This document shows positions 35,958 through 44,927 of a DNA stretch of 64,000 bases, in pieces. The notes under the pieces were generated by a model. It saw nothing but the letters and a program-made list of their open reading frames with translations. It was not told the origin of the DNA and searched no databases. This stretch comes from an uncultured Paracoccaceae bacterium. Its GTDB lineage: Bacteria > Pseudomonadota > Alphaproteobacteria > Rhodobacterales > Rhodobacteraceae. Within the stretch, counting starts at the first letter, position 1. Each line of letters starts with the position of its first letter. Made by a program: the position numbers and the translations under genes. The stretch covers positions 124,001 through 188,000 of the forward strand of contig CALSOO010000009.1 in NCBI GenBank assembly GCA_943787985.1, in the 5' to 3' direction.

Positions 35958-37004
35958 TCAGCGTTTTTTGGGACCACCGGTCGGGCGACGTGGTGGCGCG
36001 CCGCTTGGCCGTCCAGATGAGGAGGGGCCGGAACGCCCTTTTCCCCCAGCATTCGGCTGTCCGCCCGGGGCGTCACTTGGGCGTCCGGTGGCCCCTTTTG
36101 CGTTGCGCCCATAAGGGGCCTTGGCGGGGCGGCCGGGTGCGTCGCCGCGTTTGGCCTCTTCGCGGGCCCGGTCACGGGTGCGCCCTTGTTCTGACGGTTT
36201 TCGCGATCCGCTTGGCTTGCGTTCAGGACGTTTGAGCGTTTTCTTGGTCGCTGTGCCAACGGGCTCTTCGATCGCCTCCATCCCCAACTGGTCGCGCATG
36301 ACTTTACGGCGGACTTCTTCGACGTCACCCTGTTTCAGGTCGCCCAATTGGAAAGGGCCATAGCTGACACGGATCAGACGGTTTACGTTCAGGCCGATGT
36401 CTTGCATCGCACGGCGAATTTCGCGGTTTTTCCCTTCGCGCAAGCCCACAGTCAGCCACGCGTTCGCGCCTTGTTGCCGGTCCAGCGTGATTTGCATGGG
36501 TTGGAACTTTTCACCGTCCACGATCACACCGTTGCGCAGCGGTGCAAACGTGTCTTCGGTCGGGCGCCCGTTCACGCGCACACGGTAGCGGCGCAACCAT
36601 CCGGTGGAGGGCAATTCCAGTTTGCGTTTGACGCCCCCGTCATTGGTGAGCAGCAAAAGGCCCTCGGAATTGATGTCCAAACGCCCGACGGACATCACGC
36701 GGGGCAAGTCCTCTGGCATCGCATCAAAGATCGTCTCGCGGTCTTTTTCGTCGCGATTGGTGGTCACCAGTCCCGCAGGCTTGTGATATAGCCATAGGCG
36801 CGCAGGCTCAGCGGCGGCAATTGGTTTGCCGTCCAGCGTGATCACATCGCCGGGCATCACATTGTGCGCCGCGCGGTCAATTTTTTCACCGTTCACGGCC
36901 ACGCGGCCTGCTTCAACGATTTTTTCAGCGTCGCGACGGCTGGCAATGCCTGCGCGGGCCAGTACTTTGGCGATCCGGTCGCCTTTGGGTGTGTCTTGTG
37001 TCAT
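35958..37004 (-). CDS. rluB: 23S rRNA pseudouridine synthase RluB-like with long basic tail
   Basis: 348 residues from the ATG at 37004. An S4 domain opens the protein (IAKVLARAGIASRRDAEKIVEAGRVAVNG), followed by the RsuA/RluB catalytic domain with the active-site Asp in VGRLDINSEGLLLLTNDG. Catalytic part ends near residue 235. The last 110 residues are low-complexity and basic (repeats of KRPERKPSGSRKPSEQGR and GAPPRRPTGGPKKR type), as in many RluB proteins, and probably bind RNA. It modifies a uridine in the peptidyl-transferase region of 23S rRNA. Divergent from tadA. Confidence 0.92.
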   Translation of the reverse strand: MTQDTPKGDRIAKVLARAGIASRRDAEKIVEAGRVAVNGEKIDRAAHNVMPGDVITLDGKPIAAAEPARLWLYHKPAGLVTTNRDEKDRETIFDAMPEDLPRVMSVGRLDINSEGLLLLTNDGGVKRKLELPSTGWLRRYRVRVNGRPTEDTFAPLRNGVIVDGEKFQPMQITLDRQQGANAWLTVGLREGKNREIRRAMQDIGLNVNRLIRVSYGPFQLGDLKQGDVEEVRRKVMRDQLGMEAIEEPVGTATKKTLKRPERKPSGSRKPSEQGRTRDRAREEAKRGDAPGRPAKAPYGRNAKGATGRPSDAPGGQPNAGGKGRSGPSSSGRPSGAPPRRPTGGPKKR

Positions 37005-37067
37005 GCGCACGCTCTATCCTATCGCGCTGACTTGCGAAAGCGCACTGTTTGGTGTCAGACACAGGGT

Positions 37068-37517
37068 ATGACATTTCGATCTTTCATGGATATCGCGTTG
37101 TGTGAGGCGCAGGCTGCTGCAGATCGCGGTGAAGTCCCAGTCGGGGCCGTGATTGTGAATCCTGAAGGGACGGTGGTGGCCCAAGCGGGCAATCGCACGC
37201 GTGAGTGGAATGATCCGACGGCGCATGCAGAAATCGTGGCCATTCGCGCGGCCTGCGCGGATGCAAAGGTAGAGCGCCTTGTGGGGCATGACCTTTACGT
37301 CACCCTAGAGCCATGCCCGATGTGTGCCGCAGCCATTTCAAACGCTCGCATTGCAAGGTTGTATTACGGCGCGAGTGATCCCAAATCCGGCGGCGTGGCC
37401 ATGGGCGCGCGGGTGTTTGCCCGGCCCCAATGCCACCATGCCCCCGAGGTGTATGACGGGATTGGTGAGGCGGCTTCGGCTGCTTTGCTCAAAGCGTTTT
37501 TTGCGTCCAAACGTTAA
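37068..37517 (+). CDS. tadA: tRNA adenosine(34) deaminase TadA
   Basis: 149 residues from the ATG at 37068 (MTFRSFMDIALCEA); the listed longer ORF starts inside the rluB promoter area. Zinc-deaminase motifs are present: TAHAEIVAIR (HAE, catalytic Glu) and LEPCPMCAAAISNARI (PCxxC). YYGASDPKSGG is the usual RNA-binding loop. It converts A34 to inosine in tRNA-Arg(ACG). Single gene, divergent from rluB. Confidence 0.95.
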   Translation: MTFRSFMDIALCEAQAAADRGEVPVGAVIVNPEGTVVAQAGNRTREWNDPTAHAEIVAIRAACADAKVERLVGHDLYVTLEPCPMCAAAISNARIARLYYGASDPKSGGVAMGARVFARPQCHHAPEVYDGIGEAASAALLKAFFASKR

Positions 37518-37879
37518 TATTGGGACATTCGGGTGTCAGGCGAACGCGATTGGCACCATCACCCCGGGTCCGATCACCCGTAGGCTTGGCAAGTCTTCTG
37601 CAAAACCGTTAGCGTTTTGCTCCATCGGCTGCGTCTTTCATCCCCATTGGGAAGTGTTCCCGCACGCCTGAAACAACGATGTCGGTTTTGTAAAAGTCCC
37701 CGATCCAGTCCATTTCAGCCATGATCCCTGTGTCGCGCGGGATGCAGGTTCAATTTCTTGCGCCACGAAAACGGCCTTGCCCCATCCCGATTATTTGCAC
37801 GACGTATCCCTTCATGCTTATCGTGATCCTGACACGGCTGTAGGTGTGTGAAAGCCGTTGCGCCCGTTAGCGGAGGGGG
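37518..37879. other. Intergenic region with a possible 37-residue minus-strand ORF and a hairpin
   Basis: No established gene is seen. On the minus strand 37609-37722 reads as 37 residues (MAEMDWIGDFYKTDIVVSGV...KDAADGAKR) with codon use like the neighbours; it may be a small gene or the remnant of a larger one. A 7 bp inverted repeat GCAAAAC/GTTTTGC at 37600-37620 encloses its stop codon and could act as a terminator for it or for tadA. I do not recognise the peptide. Confidence 0.3.
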
Positions 37880-38527
37880 ATGAGCATGAACTGGTCCCAG
37901 AAATCGGACAACTATTGTGAGCGCACGGACCTGAGTTATTGGTCCGAGCCGTTGAACGCGATCAGCAATGCGGCTTTTGTGATTGCGGCGGCATGGATGT
38001 GGCGGCGATGCGTTGGAGCAGGGTGGGCGCGGGCTTTGTGTGCCGTGCTGTTCATGATCGGGATCGGGTCGTTCCTGTTTCACACGCACGCGACCCGCTG
38101 GGCCGAGATGGCGGACGTCGTGCCCATCGGAGCGTTCATTCTGCTGTATTTGTTCCTTGTGAACCGCGATTTTGTCGGGTTGCCGTGGTGGGGCGCGGTT
38201 TTGGCTACGGCAGGGTTTGTTCCCTATGCCATTGTGATCGTGCCGGTGCTGGACCGCATCCCGTTTGTCATGATTTCAAACTTCTACTGGTCGGTGCCGA
38301 TCTTGTTGAGCGGCTACGCGGTTTTTTTATACAGACGCATGCCGCAAACGGCCAAAGGGATGGTTGGCGGGGCCGCATTGTTGTGCGTGTCGATCTCCAT
38401 TCGCTCGAACGACGAAAGCCTGTGTGCGCATTGGCCCATTGGCACCCATTTCATCTGGCATGTCCTGAATGCCTGCATGTTGGGGTGGATGATCGAAGTC
38501 TACCGCCGTCAGGTGTCCGCGACCTGA
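37880..38527 (+). CDS. Ceramidase domain-containing membrane protein
   Basis: 215 residues, with an alternative ATG 6 bases later that would sit better after GGAGG. Six to seven membrane helices. Alkaline ceramidase family motifs are visible: NYCERTD near the N-terminus, SFLFHTHATRWAEMAD (Ser, His and the following Asp) and GTHFIWHVLNACML at the C-terminus; the histidines would bind the catalytic zinc. The family hydrolyses ceramide or related amide-linked lipids; bacterial substrates are unclear. Its 3' end overlaps the convergent VOC gene by 19 bases. Confidence 0.87.
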   Translation: MSMNWSQKSDNYCERTDLSYWSEPLNAISNAAFVIAAAWMWRRCVGAGWARALCAVLFMIGIGSFLFHTHATRWAEMADVVPIGAFILLYLFLVNRDFVGLPWWGAVLATAGFVPYAIVIVPVLDRIPFVMISNFYWSVPILLSGYAVFLYRRMPQTAKGMVGGAALLCVSISIRSNDESLCAHWPIGTHFIWHVLNACMLGWMIEVYRRQVSAT

Positions 38528-38919
38528 TGGACTTCGATAATATTGCCGTCAGGATCGTAAAAGAACACCTGATGCCACTGGGCGGCGGCAGTATGCCCCC
38601 AATCGGAATAAGAAATACCCTGCGCATCCAGATGGGCTTTGAACGCCTGGATGTCATCGGTGCGGTAGGCGATATGGCCCCGCTCTACGGGGTTGACGGC
38701 GTGCCCTGTCTTGAAGCTAACTGTTAGGTCTTTTTCCGCGATGTGGGTTTGCACGGCCCCGTCTGTGCGAAAGGCGAGTTCTCCTGCGTACCCTTTGTTT
38801 TTCTCTTGTTGGGGGATGTCTTGGGTCACCGGATCCAGTTGCAACACATCGCGGTAAAATGCGTCAAGGCGGTGCACATTTTCAGAACTGAAGCTGACGT
38901 GATGAAGGGTGAGTTTCAT
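38509..38919 (-). CDS. VOC family protein (glyoxalase/dioxygenase fold)
   Basis: The ATG at 38919 (MKLTLHHVSFSSENVHRLDAFY) follows GGAGG and gives 136 residues; the long listed ORF is an overextension through gatC. Two beta-alpha-beta-beta-beta modules are seen, with metal-ligand-like residues in LHHVSF, AVQTHIAEK, VERGHIAYRTDD and the closing DPDGNIIEVHQ. The family includes glyoxalase I, fosfomycin resistance and extradiol dioxygenases; this one cannot be assigned. Its promoter must lie between it and gatC, which diverges from it. Confidence 0.88.
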   Translation of the reverse strand: MKLTLHHVSFSSENVHRLDAFYRDVLQLDPVTQDIPQQEKNKGYAGELAFRTDGAVQTHIAEKDLTVSFKTGHAVNPVERGHIAYRTDDIQAFKAHLDAQGISYSDWGHTAAAQWHQVFFYDPDGNIIEVHQVADT

Positions 38920-39031
38920 GGGAATGCCTCCGGTTTGTACAACTTGCAGGGTGCCTGCAATCAAACCGGTCCACAAGACCTTGCGAGCCTTGACGCAGGG
39001 CGATAAACGAGACCCAACAAACGAGGTTTTC

Positions 39032-39319
39032 ATGTCCATTGACCAAAATACCGCCGCCCGCGTCGCCAAACTGGCCCGTATCAAAGTGGAAGAGGCCGCC
39101 CTTCCTGCGCTGGCCGAAGAGTTCAACACCATTCTGGGGTTTATTGAACAATTGAATGAAGTGGATGTTGAGGGCGTCGAGCCGATGACCTCTGTGACCC
39201 CGCAGCGTCTGAAACGACGTGCGGATGTGGTGTCCGATGGCAATCAGCCGGAGGCTGTGATGAAAAACGCGCCCGATGCGCGTGAAGGGTTCTTTGCTGT
39301 GCCGAAGGTGGTTGAATAA
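39032..39319 (+). CDS. gatC: Aspartyl/glutamyl-tRNA amidotransferase subunit C
   Basis: 95 residues from the ATG at 39032 ([21 protein letters not shown]), which is the standard GatC length; the listed start is upstream and unlikely. LARI...[28 protein letters not shown] is the family signature. Together with GatA and GatB it amidates Glu-tRNA(Gln)/Asp-tRNA(Asn). Its TAA overlaps the gatA ATG by one base. gatB is not in this window. Confidence 0.97.
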   Translation: MSIDQNTAARVAKLARIKVEEAALPALAEEFNTILGFIEQLNEVDVEGVEPMTSVTPQRLKRRADVVSDGNQPEAVMKNAPDAREGFFAVPKVVE

Positions 39320-40800
39320 TGACTGAACTGAACACACTGGGTCTTGCAGAGGCGCGCGATGCCCTGCGCAAGGGCGACACAACCTCCAAAGAACTGACTC
39401 AAGCCTGCTTGAGCGCCATTGAGGGTGCAGGTGCGTTAAACGCCTTCGTACACCACACGCCCGAGATCGCGATGAAACAGGCCGATGCTGCGGACATCCG
39501 TATCAAAGCCGGCGATGCGCCTGACATGTGTGGCCTTCCGCTGGGCATCAAGGACTTGTTCTGCACCAAGGACGTGCCCTCCCAAGCGGGCAGTCGCATC
39601 CTTGAGGGTTTCTTGCCGCAATACGAATCCACGATCACGTCCAACCTGTTTGGCGCAGGCGCGGTGATGTTGGGCAAGCTGAACATGGACGAGTTCGCCA
39701 TGGGTTCCTCGAACGAGACGTCTGTCTATGGCAATGTGATCAACCCGTGGAAAGTCGATGATCGCGATTTGACGCCGGGTGGCTCGTCTGGCGGCTCCGC
39801 GTCTGCAGTGGCGGCCGATTTGTGCCTTGCTGCGACAGGCACCGACACGGGCGGCTCTATCCGCCAGCCTGCGGCTTTCACAGGGACTGTCGGGATCAAA
39901 CCCACCTATGGGCGTTGTTCGCGCTGGGGTGTTGTGGCTTTTGCCTCCTCATTGGATCAGGCCGGTCCGATGACCAAATCCGTGCGTGATGCGGCCATTA
40001 TGCTCGAAGCGATGTGCAGCCATGATCCCAAGGACAGCACCAGCGTTGACCTTGCAGTGCCCAACTTTGAAGCGCTGATGACAGGCGATATTCGTGGCAA
40101 AAAGATTGGCATCCCCAAAGAATACCGCATGGAAGGCATGCCTGCCGAGATCGAAAAGCTTTGGGCGGATGGCGCTGCGATGATGAAGGATGCTGGCGCC
40201 GAGATCGTCGACATCTCCTTGCCGCACACCAAATATGCGCTGCCTGCTTACTACGTGATTGCCCCGGCGGAGGCGTCGTCAAACCTCGCACGCTACGACG
40301 GTGTGCGCTACGGCCACCGCGCGACGCTGGCGGCTGGCGACGGCGTCACCGAGATGTACGAGAAAACCCGCGCCGAAGGGTTTGGCCCCGAAGTGCAGCG
40401 CCGCGTGATGATCGGGACATATGTTTTGTCCGCAGGGTTTTATGACGCCTATTACAACCGCGCGCGCCGTGTCCGGACCTTGATCAAGAAAGACTTTGAA
40501 GACGTATTCGCGCAAGGGATCGACGCGATCCTGACACCTGCGACCCCGTCTTCTGCCTTTGGGCTCGGAGAGATGACCGATGTTGATCCGGTGCAAATGT
40601 ACCTCAATGACGTCTTTACCGTCACGGTGAACATGGCCGGATTGCCCGGTATTGCCGTGCCTGCCGGACTGGACGAAAAAGGGTTGCCCCTTGGTTTGCA
40701 GTTGATCGGGCGACCTTGGGAAGAGGGCGATTTGCTGTCTTCCGCCTATGCGCTGGAACGCGCTGCCGGTTTTGTAGCCAAACCCAGCAAATGGTGGTAA
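39319..40800 (+). CDS. gatA: Aspartyl/glutamyl-tRNA amidotransferase subunit A
   Basis: 493 residues, full length for GatA. The amidase-signature catalytic triad is visible: Lys in [10 protein letters not shown], the cis-Ser in [11 protein letters not shown], and the nucleophilic Ser in [12 protein letters not shown]. It releases ammonia from glutamine for tRNA-dependent amidation. Overlaps gatC by one base. Confidence 0.98.
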   Translation: MTELNTLGLAEARDALRKGDTTSKELTQACLSAIEGAGALNAFVHHTPEIAMKQADAADIRIKAGDAPDMCGLPLGIKDLFCTKDVPSQAGSRILEGFLPQYESTITSNLFGAGAVMLGKLNMDEFAMGSSNETSVYGNVINPWKVDDRDLTPGGSSGGSASAVAADLCLAATGTDTGGSIRQPAAFTGTVGIKPTYGRCSRWGVVAFASSLDQAGPMTKSVRDAAIMLEAMCSHDPKDSTSVDLAVPNFEALMTGDIRGKKIGIPKEYRMEGMPAEIEKLWADGAAMMKDAGAEIVDISLPHTKYALPAYYVIAPAEASSNLARYDGVRYGHRATLAAGDGVTEMYEKTRAEGFGPEVQRRVMIGTYVLSAGFYDAYYNRARRVRTLIKKDFEDVFAQGIDAILTPATPSSAFGLGEMTDVDPVQMYLNDVFTVTVNMAGLPGIAVPAGLDEKGLPLGLQLIGRPWEEGDLLSSAYALERAAGFVAKPSKWW

Positions 40801-40845
40801 GAAGGGCCAAAGAGCATCGCATTCAAGCGGACCAGAGGCACAACT

Positions 40846-41673
40846 ATGACTCCAAAACTCATCCTGATCGCGGGCGCGCTGGGCGCGCTTGCTGCATGCC
40901 AACCTGCAATTCCGGAAAGCGGCGCGCAGCCTGGCGTTCCGGGGCGTGGTGTCGGGTTTGACCGATCCGAACAAGCCAAGACACAAGTGGCACAGCAACA
41001 AGTTCCTGCAGCGCAACCGGTGCAGTCACAACCGCTGCCCGCGGCCCAGCCTGCGCCCGCGCAGGATCCGGTGATCACGGCTGCGCAAAATGCACTGAAC
41101 GCTCCGGCGCCTGCGTCGCGTCCCGTGACAGCCCCCGTATCGCAGCCAGTTTCGCAACAGCCCCGCATTGCAGGCGTGACGCCGAATGACCTCGAAAATT
41201 CCCGAGCGACCCAAGCCAACTCCGGCCAGCAAGTCGTGATCGCAAGCCCTTCCAATGCGGCTCCGACATTGGTGAGCAACCCGGGGCTGTCAGATGAAAA
41301 CGATTTTGATGCCGTGTCCTCGCGCCAGTCCATCGAAAGTGACGCGGCCCGCATTGAAGCAAACCGCGCCCGCTATACCGTCGTGCAACCGACGGCATTG
41401 CCCAGCCGCGACGGCACCGCCCAACCCAATGTTGTGGCTTTTGCCCTGCAAAGCGACCATCCCAAAGGGACACAACTGTTCCGCCGCATAGGATTTAACG
41501 CAGCTGCCAAGTTCCAAAAGAACTGCGCTGTGTTCAACTCGGCGGATGATGCGCAACTCGATTTCTTGACGCGCGGTGGCCCTGCCAAAGATCGCAAAGG
41601 TCTGGACCCTGACGGGGATGGCTACGCCTGCAACTGGGATCCCGCCCCGTATCGGTCCGCAGCAGGCAACTGA
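40846..41673 (+). CDS. Lipoprotein with Pro/Gln-rich linker and C-terminal excalibur-like domain
   Basis: 275 residues. Lipobox LAAC (Cys18) after MTPKLILIAGALGALAAC. A long Ala/Pro/Gln-rich, probably unfolded region (about 25-110) follows. The C-terminal 70 residues (TQLFRRIGFNAAAKFQKNCAVFNSADDAQLDFLTRGGP, then DPDGDGYACNWDPAPYR) contain a DxDGDGxAC motif like the excalibur calcium-binding domain. It may act in the envelope next to the cell wall, consistent with the amidase gene that directly follows. Its TGA overlaps a possible CTG start of that gene. Confidence 0.8.
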   Translation: MTPKLILIAGALGALAACQPAIPESGAQPGVPGRGVGFDRSEQAKTQVAQQQVPAAQPVQSQPLPAAQPAPAQDPVITAAQNALNAPAPASRPVTAPVSQPVSQQPRIAGVTPNDLENSRATQANSGQQVVIASPSNAAPTLVSNPGLSDENDFDAVSSRQSIESDAARIEANRARYTVVQPTALPSRDGTAQPNVVAFALQSDHPKGTQLFRRIGFNAAAKFQKNCAVFNSADDAQLDFLTRGGPAKDRKGLDPDGDGYACNWDPAPYRSAAGN

Positions 41674-42272
41674 CCCTGCAGATCGCCCAACACCCGTCCC
41701 CCAATTGTGGACCGCGTCGTGACGGTTTGCGCCCCACTCTGGTTGTGCTCCATTACACGGCCATGCGCAGCGCACAGGCGGCGATCGAGCGGCTGTGTGA
41801 TCCTGTGGCTGAGGTGTCCGCGCATTATATGATCGCCCGCACAGGAGAGGTCACGCAGCTTGTCGATGAAGCACTGCGTGCGTGGCATGCGGGGGCAGGG
41901 GAGTGGCATGGTCAGGACGATATCAATTCCCGTTCCATTGGCATTGAACTGGACAATGGCGGGTTTCATCCTTTCCCCGAAGCGCAGATGAGCGCGCTTG
42001 AGATGCTGCTGAGCGGTCTTTTGACGCGCTGGGATATCGCCTCTGACGGGGTCATCGGGCATTCCGATATGGCCCCCGGCCGCAAGATTGATCCAGGTCC
42101 CCACTTTGACTGGGCGCGGCTGGCGCGGCAGGGATTGGCGGCAGCCGAGCCTGCCATCAGTGATGGTGATCCGGCATTGGCCGGATACACCTGTGCCGCG
42201 TCGCCTCAAGACTTGAAACAGGCCATCGCGTTGCGTTGGGGCCGTCTGGGCGCGACACTGCGCACAGGGTGA
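41670..42272 (+). CDS. N-acetylmuramoyl-L-alanine amidase (AmpD/Amidase_2 type), probable CTG start
   Basis: The track starts this protein at a TTG at 41727, but the frame stays open upstream and encodes QHPSPNCGPRRDGLRPTLVVLHYTAM, an N-terminal segment that looks like genuine protein (HPSPNxGPR is typical here). No ATG/GTG/TTG exists upstream; a CTG at 41670 overlaps the TGA of the lipoprotein gene as CTGA, mimicking the usual ATGA coupling. From there the protein is 200 residues. The Zn ligands of Amidase_2 are present: VLHYTAM, SAHYMIARTGEV, GHSDMAPGRKIDPGPHFDW. It cleaves the amide between MurNAc and L-Ala. No signal peptide, so likely a cytoplasmic recycling enzyme. Confidence 0.8.
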   Translation: MTLQIAQHPSPNCGPRRDGLRPTLVVLHYTAMRSAQAAIERLCDPVAEVSAHYMIARTGEVTQLVDEALRAWHAGAGEWHGQDDINSRSIGIELDNGGFHPFPEAQMSALEMLLSGLLTRWDIASDGVIGHSDMAPGRKIDPGPHFDWARLARQGLAAAEPAISDGDPALAGYTCAASPQDLKQAIALRWGRLGATLRTG

Positions 42273-42284
42273 TGCGATACTCCA

Positions 42285-42313
42285 TTGACCTGCGCTGTCT
42301 GAGGTTGCACAAG
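42285..42313 (+). promoter_or_regulatory. Possible rnpB promoter
   Basis: A TTGACC -35-like box at 42285-42290 lies 17 bases before the weak -10-like CACAAG, which ends about 8 bases before the predicted RNase P RNA start. The -35 is good and the -10 poor; the call rests mainly on position. Confidence 0.35.
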
Positions 42314-42320
42314 CAGCCTC

Positions 42321-42746
42321 GCGCGGAAGGCTGGACGGCCGCGGGGTCAATCTGTCTTGGGATGGGAAGACCTCGAGGAAAGTCCGGACTCCACAAAGCA
42401 ACGGTGCCGGGTAACGCCCGGCGGGGGTAACCCCAGGGAAAGCGCCACAGAAAACAGACCGCCTGTGCGCGGATCGGGCAACCGATATCACACGCAGGTC
42501 AGGGTGAAACGGTGGGGTAAGAGCCCACCGCAGGACGGGCAACCGGACTGGCACGGCAAGCCCCACCGGGAGCAATGCCAAATAGGGACCGCGCGCCAAA
42601 GGCCTTCGGGCACAAGGCGGGGCCGCTTTAGCCCCAGCAGGTCCGGGTTGGCAGCTAGAGGGCCATGGGCAACCATGGTTCAAGATGAATGGTCGTCTCG
42701 GGTGGTTCGCCGCCTATGACAAAATCCGGCTTATAGGCCTTCCGCG
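42321..42746 (+). ncRNA. rnpB: RNase P RNA (type A, alphaproteobacterial)
   Basis: The universally conserved 5' element GAGGAAAGTCCGGACTCC occurs at about 42372, followed by CCACAGAAAACAGACCGCC, AGGGTGAAACGGTGGGGTAAGAGCCCACCGC, and near the 3' end AGATGAATGGTCGTC and ACAAAATCCGGCTTATAGGCC. GCGGAAGGC at 42323 pairs with GGCCTTCCGC at 42736 to close helix P1, which sets the ends to within a few bases. This is the catalytic RNA that matures tRNA 5' ends. Confidence 0.97.
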
Positions 42747-42774
42747 CAAATTCATCCCCCGTTTTATATAGACT

Positions 42775-43203
42775 TTGTCGCGGTCCGGGCCGCTGGACAC
42801 CATCGCGCCTGACGCGCTTGAGGCGACTGTGCAAACGAATCTCACCGGTTTGATGCAGCTGACCCAAGCTGCGTTGCCAGCTCTGCGCGCCAATTCCGAG
42901 AGCATCATCCTCAACGTGGTCTCAAAATCCGGAGTCGTCGCGCAAGCGGGCCAATCCGATTACACGGCAACCAAATACGGTGTGCGTGGCTTTACCGAAG
43001 TGCGCAAGGTGGATGAAGCCGAAACCGGCGTTCGCGTCGGCGGTATGTACCAGTCGGGCACCAACACCCGGATGTTTGCCAAGGCGAGCGAAGAGGTCCC
43101 AAACCATATTTTCACCGAACCTGCAAATCTTGCTGATGTCGTGGTTTTCGTGCTGTCACGCCCTCCAAAACTCTGGATTCACGATATCCGCATCGAACTG
43201 TAG
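42775..43203 (+). pseudogene. Short-chain dehydrogenase remnant lacking the N-terminal half
   Basis: The ORF begins at a TTG just 28 bases after rnpB and matches only the C-terminal two thirds of an SDR protein. Visible parts are the NLTGLMQLTQAALPALR helix, the ILNVVSKSG strand and the catalytic YTATKYG motif (YxxxK). The nucleotide-binding TGxxxGIG segment and about 70-80 residues are absent, and no ribosome site precedes the TTG. The 3' end (MYQSGTNTRMFAK, LADVVVFVLSRPP, DIRIEL) looks normal. Most likely a 5'-truncated gene; the break lies at or near the rnpB 3' end. Confidence 0.75.
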
Positions 43204-43222
43204 GGATAATGTAGGTTTGCTG

Positions 43223-43250
43223 TTGACTCGGACTACCAGACGGGTAGAAG
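43223..43250 (+). promoter_or_regulatory. Probable promoter of rpmG
   Basis: TTGACT at 43223-43228 and TAGAAG at 43245-43250 are separated by 16 bases and lie about 58 bases before the rpmG start. The -35 matches 5 of 6 and the -10 4 of 6 consensus bases. Confidence 0.5.
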
Positions 43251-43307
43251 CCAAGCTCAGAATTCACGCATCTCCCTACCGAGGGACTATGCAGCAGGAG
43301 ATACAAA

Positions 43308-43475
43308 ATGGCGAAGCCAACCACGATCAAGATCCGTTTGAACTCGTCCGCTGGCACAGGCCATTTCTACGTGACGAAAAAGAACGCGCGCACGATGACC
43401 GAAAAAATGGTCGTTCGCAAATATGACCCAGTTGCGCGCAAGCACGTTGAATACAAAGAAGGCAAGATCAAGTAA
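43308..43475 (+). CDS. rpmG: 50S ribosomal protein L33
   Basis: Too short for the ORF track. The ATG at 43308 follows GGAG by 8 bases and gives 55 residues: [20 protein letters not shown], then [20 protein letters not shown] and [15 protein letters not shown]. This is the standard proteobacterial L33. It has no cysteines, so it is the zinc-independent (C-minus) form. A terminator follows directly. Confidence 0.98.
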   Translation: MAKPTTIKIRLNSSAGTGHFYVTKKNARTMTEKMVVRKYDPVARKHVEYKEGKIK

Positions 43476-43501
43476 GATCTGTTTCGTTTGACGCTTTAAA
43501 G

Positions 43502-43526
43502 GCCGCGCTTTTTAGTGCGGCTTTTT
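43502..43526 (+). terminator. Rho-independent terminator of rpmG
   Basis: GCCGCGC pairs with GTGCGGC around the loop TTTTTA, 7 bp with one G-T wobble, followed by TTTTT. It ends 25 bases before the next start codon. Confidence 0.85.
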
Positions 43527-43550
43527 GCGTTTTCGGGGAAGGGGATTGTG

Positions 43551-44028
43551 ATGGTAATCCGTGTTGCGACGATGGACGATGCTCAGGCTGTGACAGCTTT
43601 GTTGCAGCGCAGCTATCCTGTAATGTTGGCACCTGATTACCCGCCGCAGGTTCTGGCCCTTGCATTGCCCCATATGACGACTGCACAGCCCAAGTTGCTG
43701 TCCTGTGGCACTTACTTACGTATGGGATGGCCCAGAGGGCATCATTGGGGCCGGAGGGTGGACTGTCGACGCCACATCCAAGACCAAAGGCCACATACGC
43801 CATGTCGCCTCTGACCCAGCCCACTTGCGTCGCGGTATCGCGGCAGGACTGATTGCGCGTTGCATCGAGGACGCGGGGCATTCCGGCATCACAGAGATGG
43901 AGTGCTGGTCCACGCGCACTGCTCATCCGTTTTATGAATCCATTGGGTTCGTCGCTGACAAGGAGTTTGACGTAATGTTGGGCGGCAAAGTGTCATTTCC
44001 GTCCCTCAGGATGCTGCGCCCGCTTTGA
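43551..44028 (+). pseudogene. GNAT family N-acetyltransferase, single frameshift
   Basis: The ATG at 43551 (MVIRVATMDDAQAVTALLQRSYPVML) starts a GNAT protein that runs to about 43715 and then shifts. The rest continues in the ORF 43705-44028 as YVWDGPEGIIGAGGWTVD, then the acetyl-CoA-binding DPAHLRRGIAAGLIARCIEDA and AHPFYESIGFVADKEF. At the junction cttacttacg needs to lose one base to read C-G-T-Y-Y-V-W. Repaired length is about 158 residues, normal for GNAT. A single indel in a short repeat suggests sequencing error or very recent loss. Confidence 0.85.
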
Positions 44029-44097
44029 AGCGGTTTGTCAGCGCCCCCCCCCCAAACAGATCGGGTCCTGAGCCAAACATCATATCCCAACGAAAAA

Positions 44098-44121
44098 GGG
44101 CCACCCGTTTCCGGATGGCCC
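44098..44121. terminator. Bidirectional terminator hairpin between GNAT gene and BI-1 gene
   Basis: GGGCCAcCCG pairs with CGGaTGGCCC around a TTTC loop, with one mismatch. A-rich sequence precedes it (cgaaaaa), giving a U tract for the minus-strand BI-1 transcript. Confidence 0.65.
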
Positions 44122-44144
44122 TAGATACATTGATAAATTTTCGG

Positions 44145-44927
44145 TTACTCTTGTTGGCCCATGAACATCAGCAAGAACTGGAACATGTTCAGGAACGATA
44201 TGTAGAGGCTCAAAGCACCGTCAGAGGCAGCTTTGTCCAGCCATTCCTGATCGCCATGGGAGGCGTGCGTGATGTATGTCGTTTTGATTTCTTGCGTGTG
44301 GTAGGCTGTAAGGCCGGCAAAAATCAGAACGCCAATCGCAGAGATCGCCATGCCCATCGGACCGGACTGGAAGATGAACATGTTGAGCAACATCGCAACG
44401 ATCAGGCCGATAACGCCCATCATCAGGAAAGTGCCCATACCGCTCAGGTCACGCTTCGTTGTGTAGCCGTAGAGGCTGAGGGATGCGAATGCGATCGCTG
44501 TCACCAAAAACGTCTGAACGATAGAGAAGGACGTGAACACCAGGAAGATGGAGCTCATCGACACGCCCATGACGGCTGCAAAGATAAAGAACCCGAGCTG
44601 GACTGCGGCTGCAGAACCCCGGCTCATCAAAGCGCCCCATCCGAAGAAGATGAATGCCAAGGGGGCGAACATGATGACGAAGCGCAATGGCCCGCCGTAC
44701 AGTGTCGCACCCAAGCTGTTGAGCAATTTGCCGTTGTTCAACTGCATCACGGCTTGTGAGGGGTCTGTTGTCACAGTCAAGCCAGCGATAGCCCAAGCCG
44801 CTAAGGCAGTGATGATCATGCCGATCGACATTTGCCCGTAAACTTTGTTTATGTGGGCGCGTAGCCCCACATCGATCTGGGCGGCGCTGGATCCGGCCGC
44901 GCTCCGGATTGTATTCACGTCAGCCAT
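44145..44927 (-). CDS. Bax inhibitor-1/YccA family membrane protein
   Basis: 260 residues with seven membrane helices. The start ATG follows CTGGAGG by 6 bases. BI-1 features: AHINKVYGQMSIGMIITALAAWAIAGL at the N-terminus, an internal GQM-type helix, and the C-terminal LYISFLNMFQFLLMFMGQQE. Members are calcium/proton leak channels or modulators of FtsH; no catalytic site is expected. Single gene. Confidence 0.94.
   Translation of the reverse strand: MADVNTIRSAAGSSAAQIDVGLRAHINKVYGQMSIGMIITALAAWAIAGLTVTTDPSQAVMQLNNGKLLNSLGATLYGGPLRFVIMFAPLAFIFFGWGALMSRGSAAAVQLGFFIFAAVMGVSMSSIFLVFTSFSIVQTFLVTAIAFASLSLYGYTTKRDLSGMGTFLMMGVIGLIVAMLLNMFIFQSGPMGMAISAIGVLIFAGLTAYHTQEIKTTYITHASHGDQEWLDKAASDGALSLYISFLNMFQFLLMFMGQQE

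Noticed and set aside
44044-44053. Run of ten C as a possible phase-variation tract
   Set aside because: It lies in the gap between a stop codon and a terminator, where slippage would change nothing in a protein.
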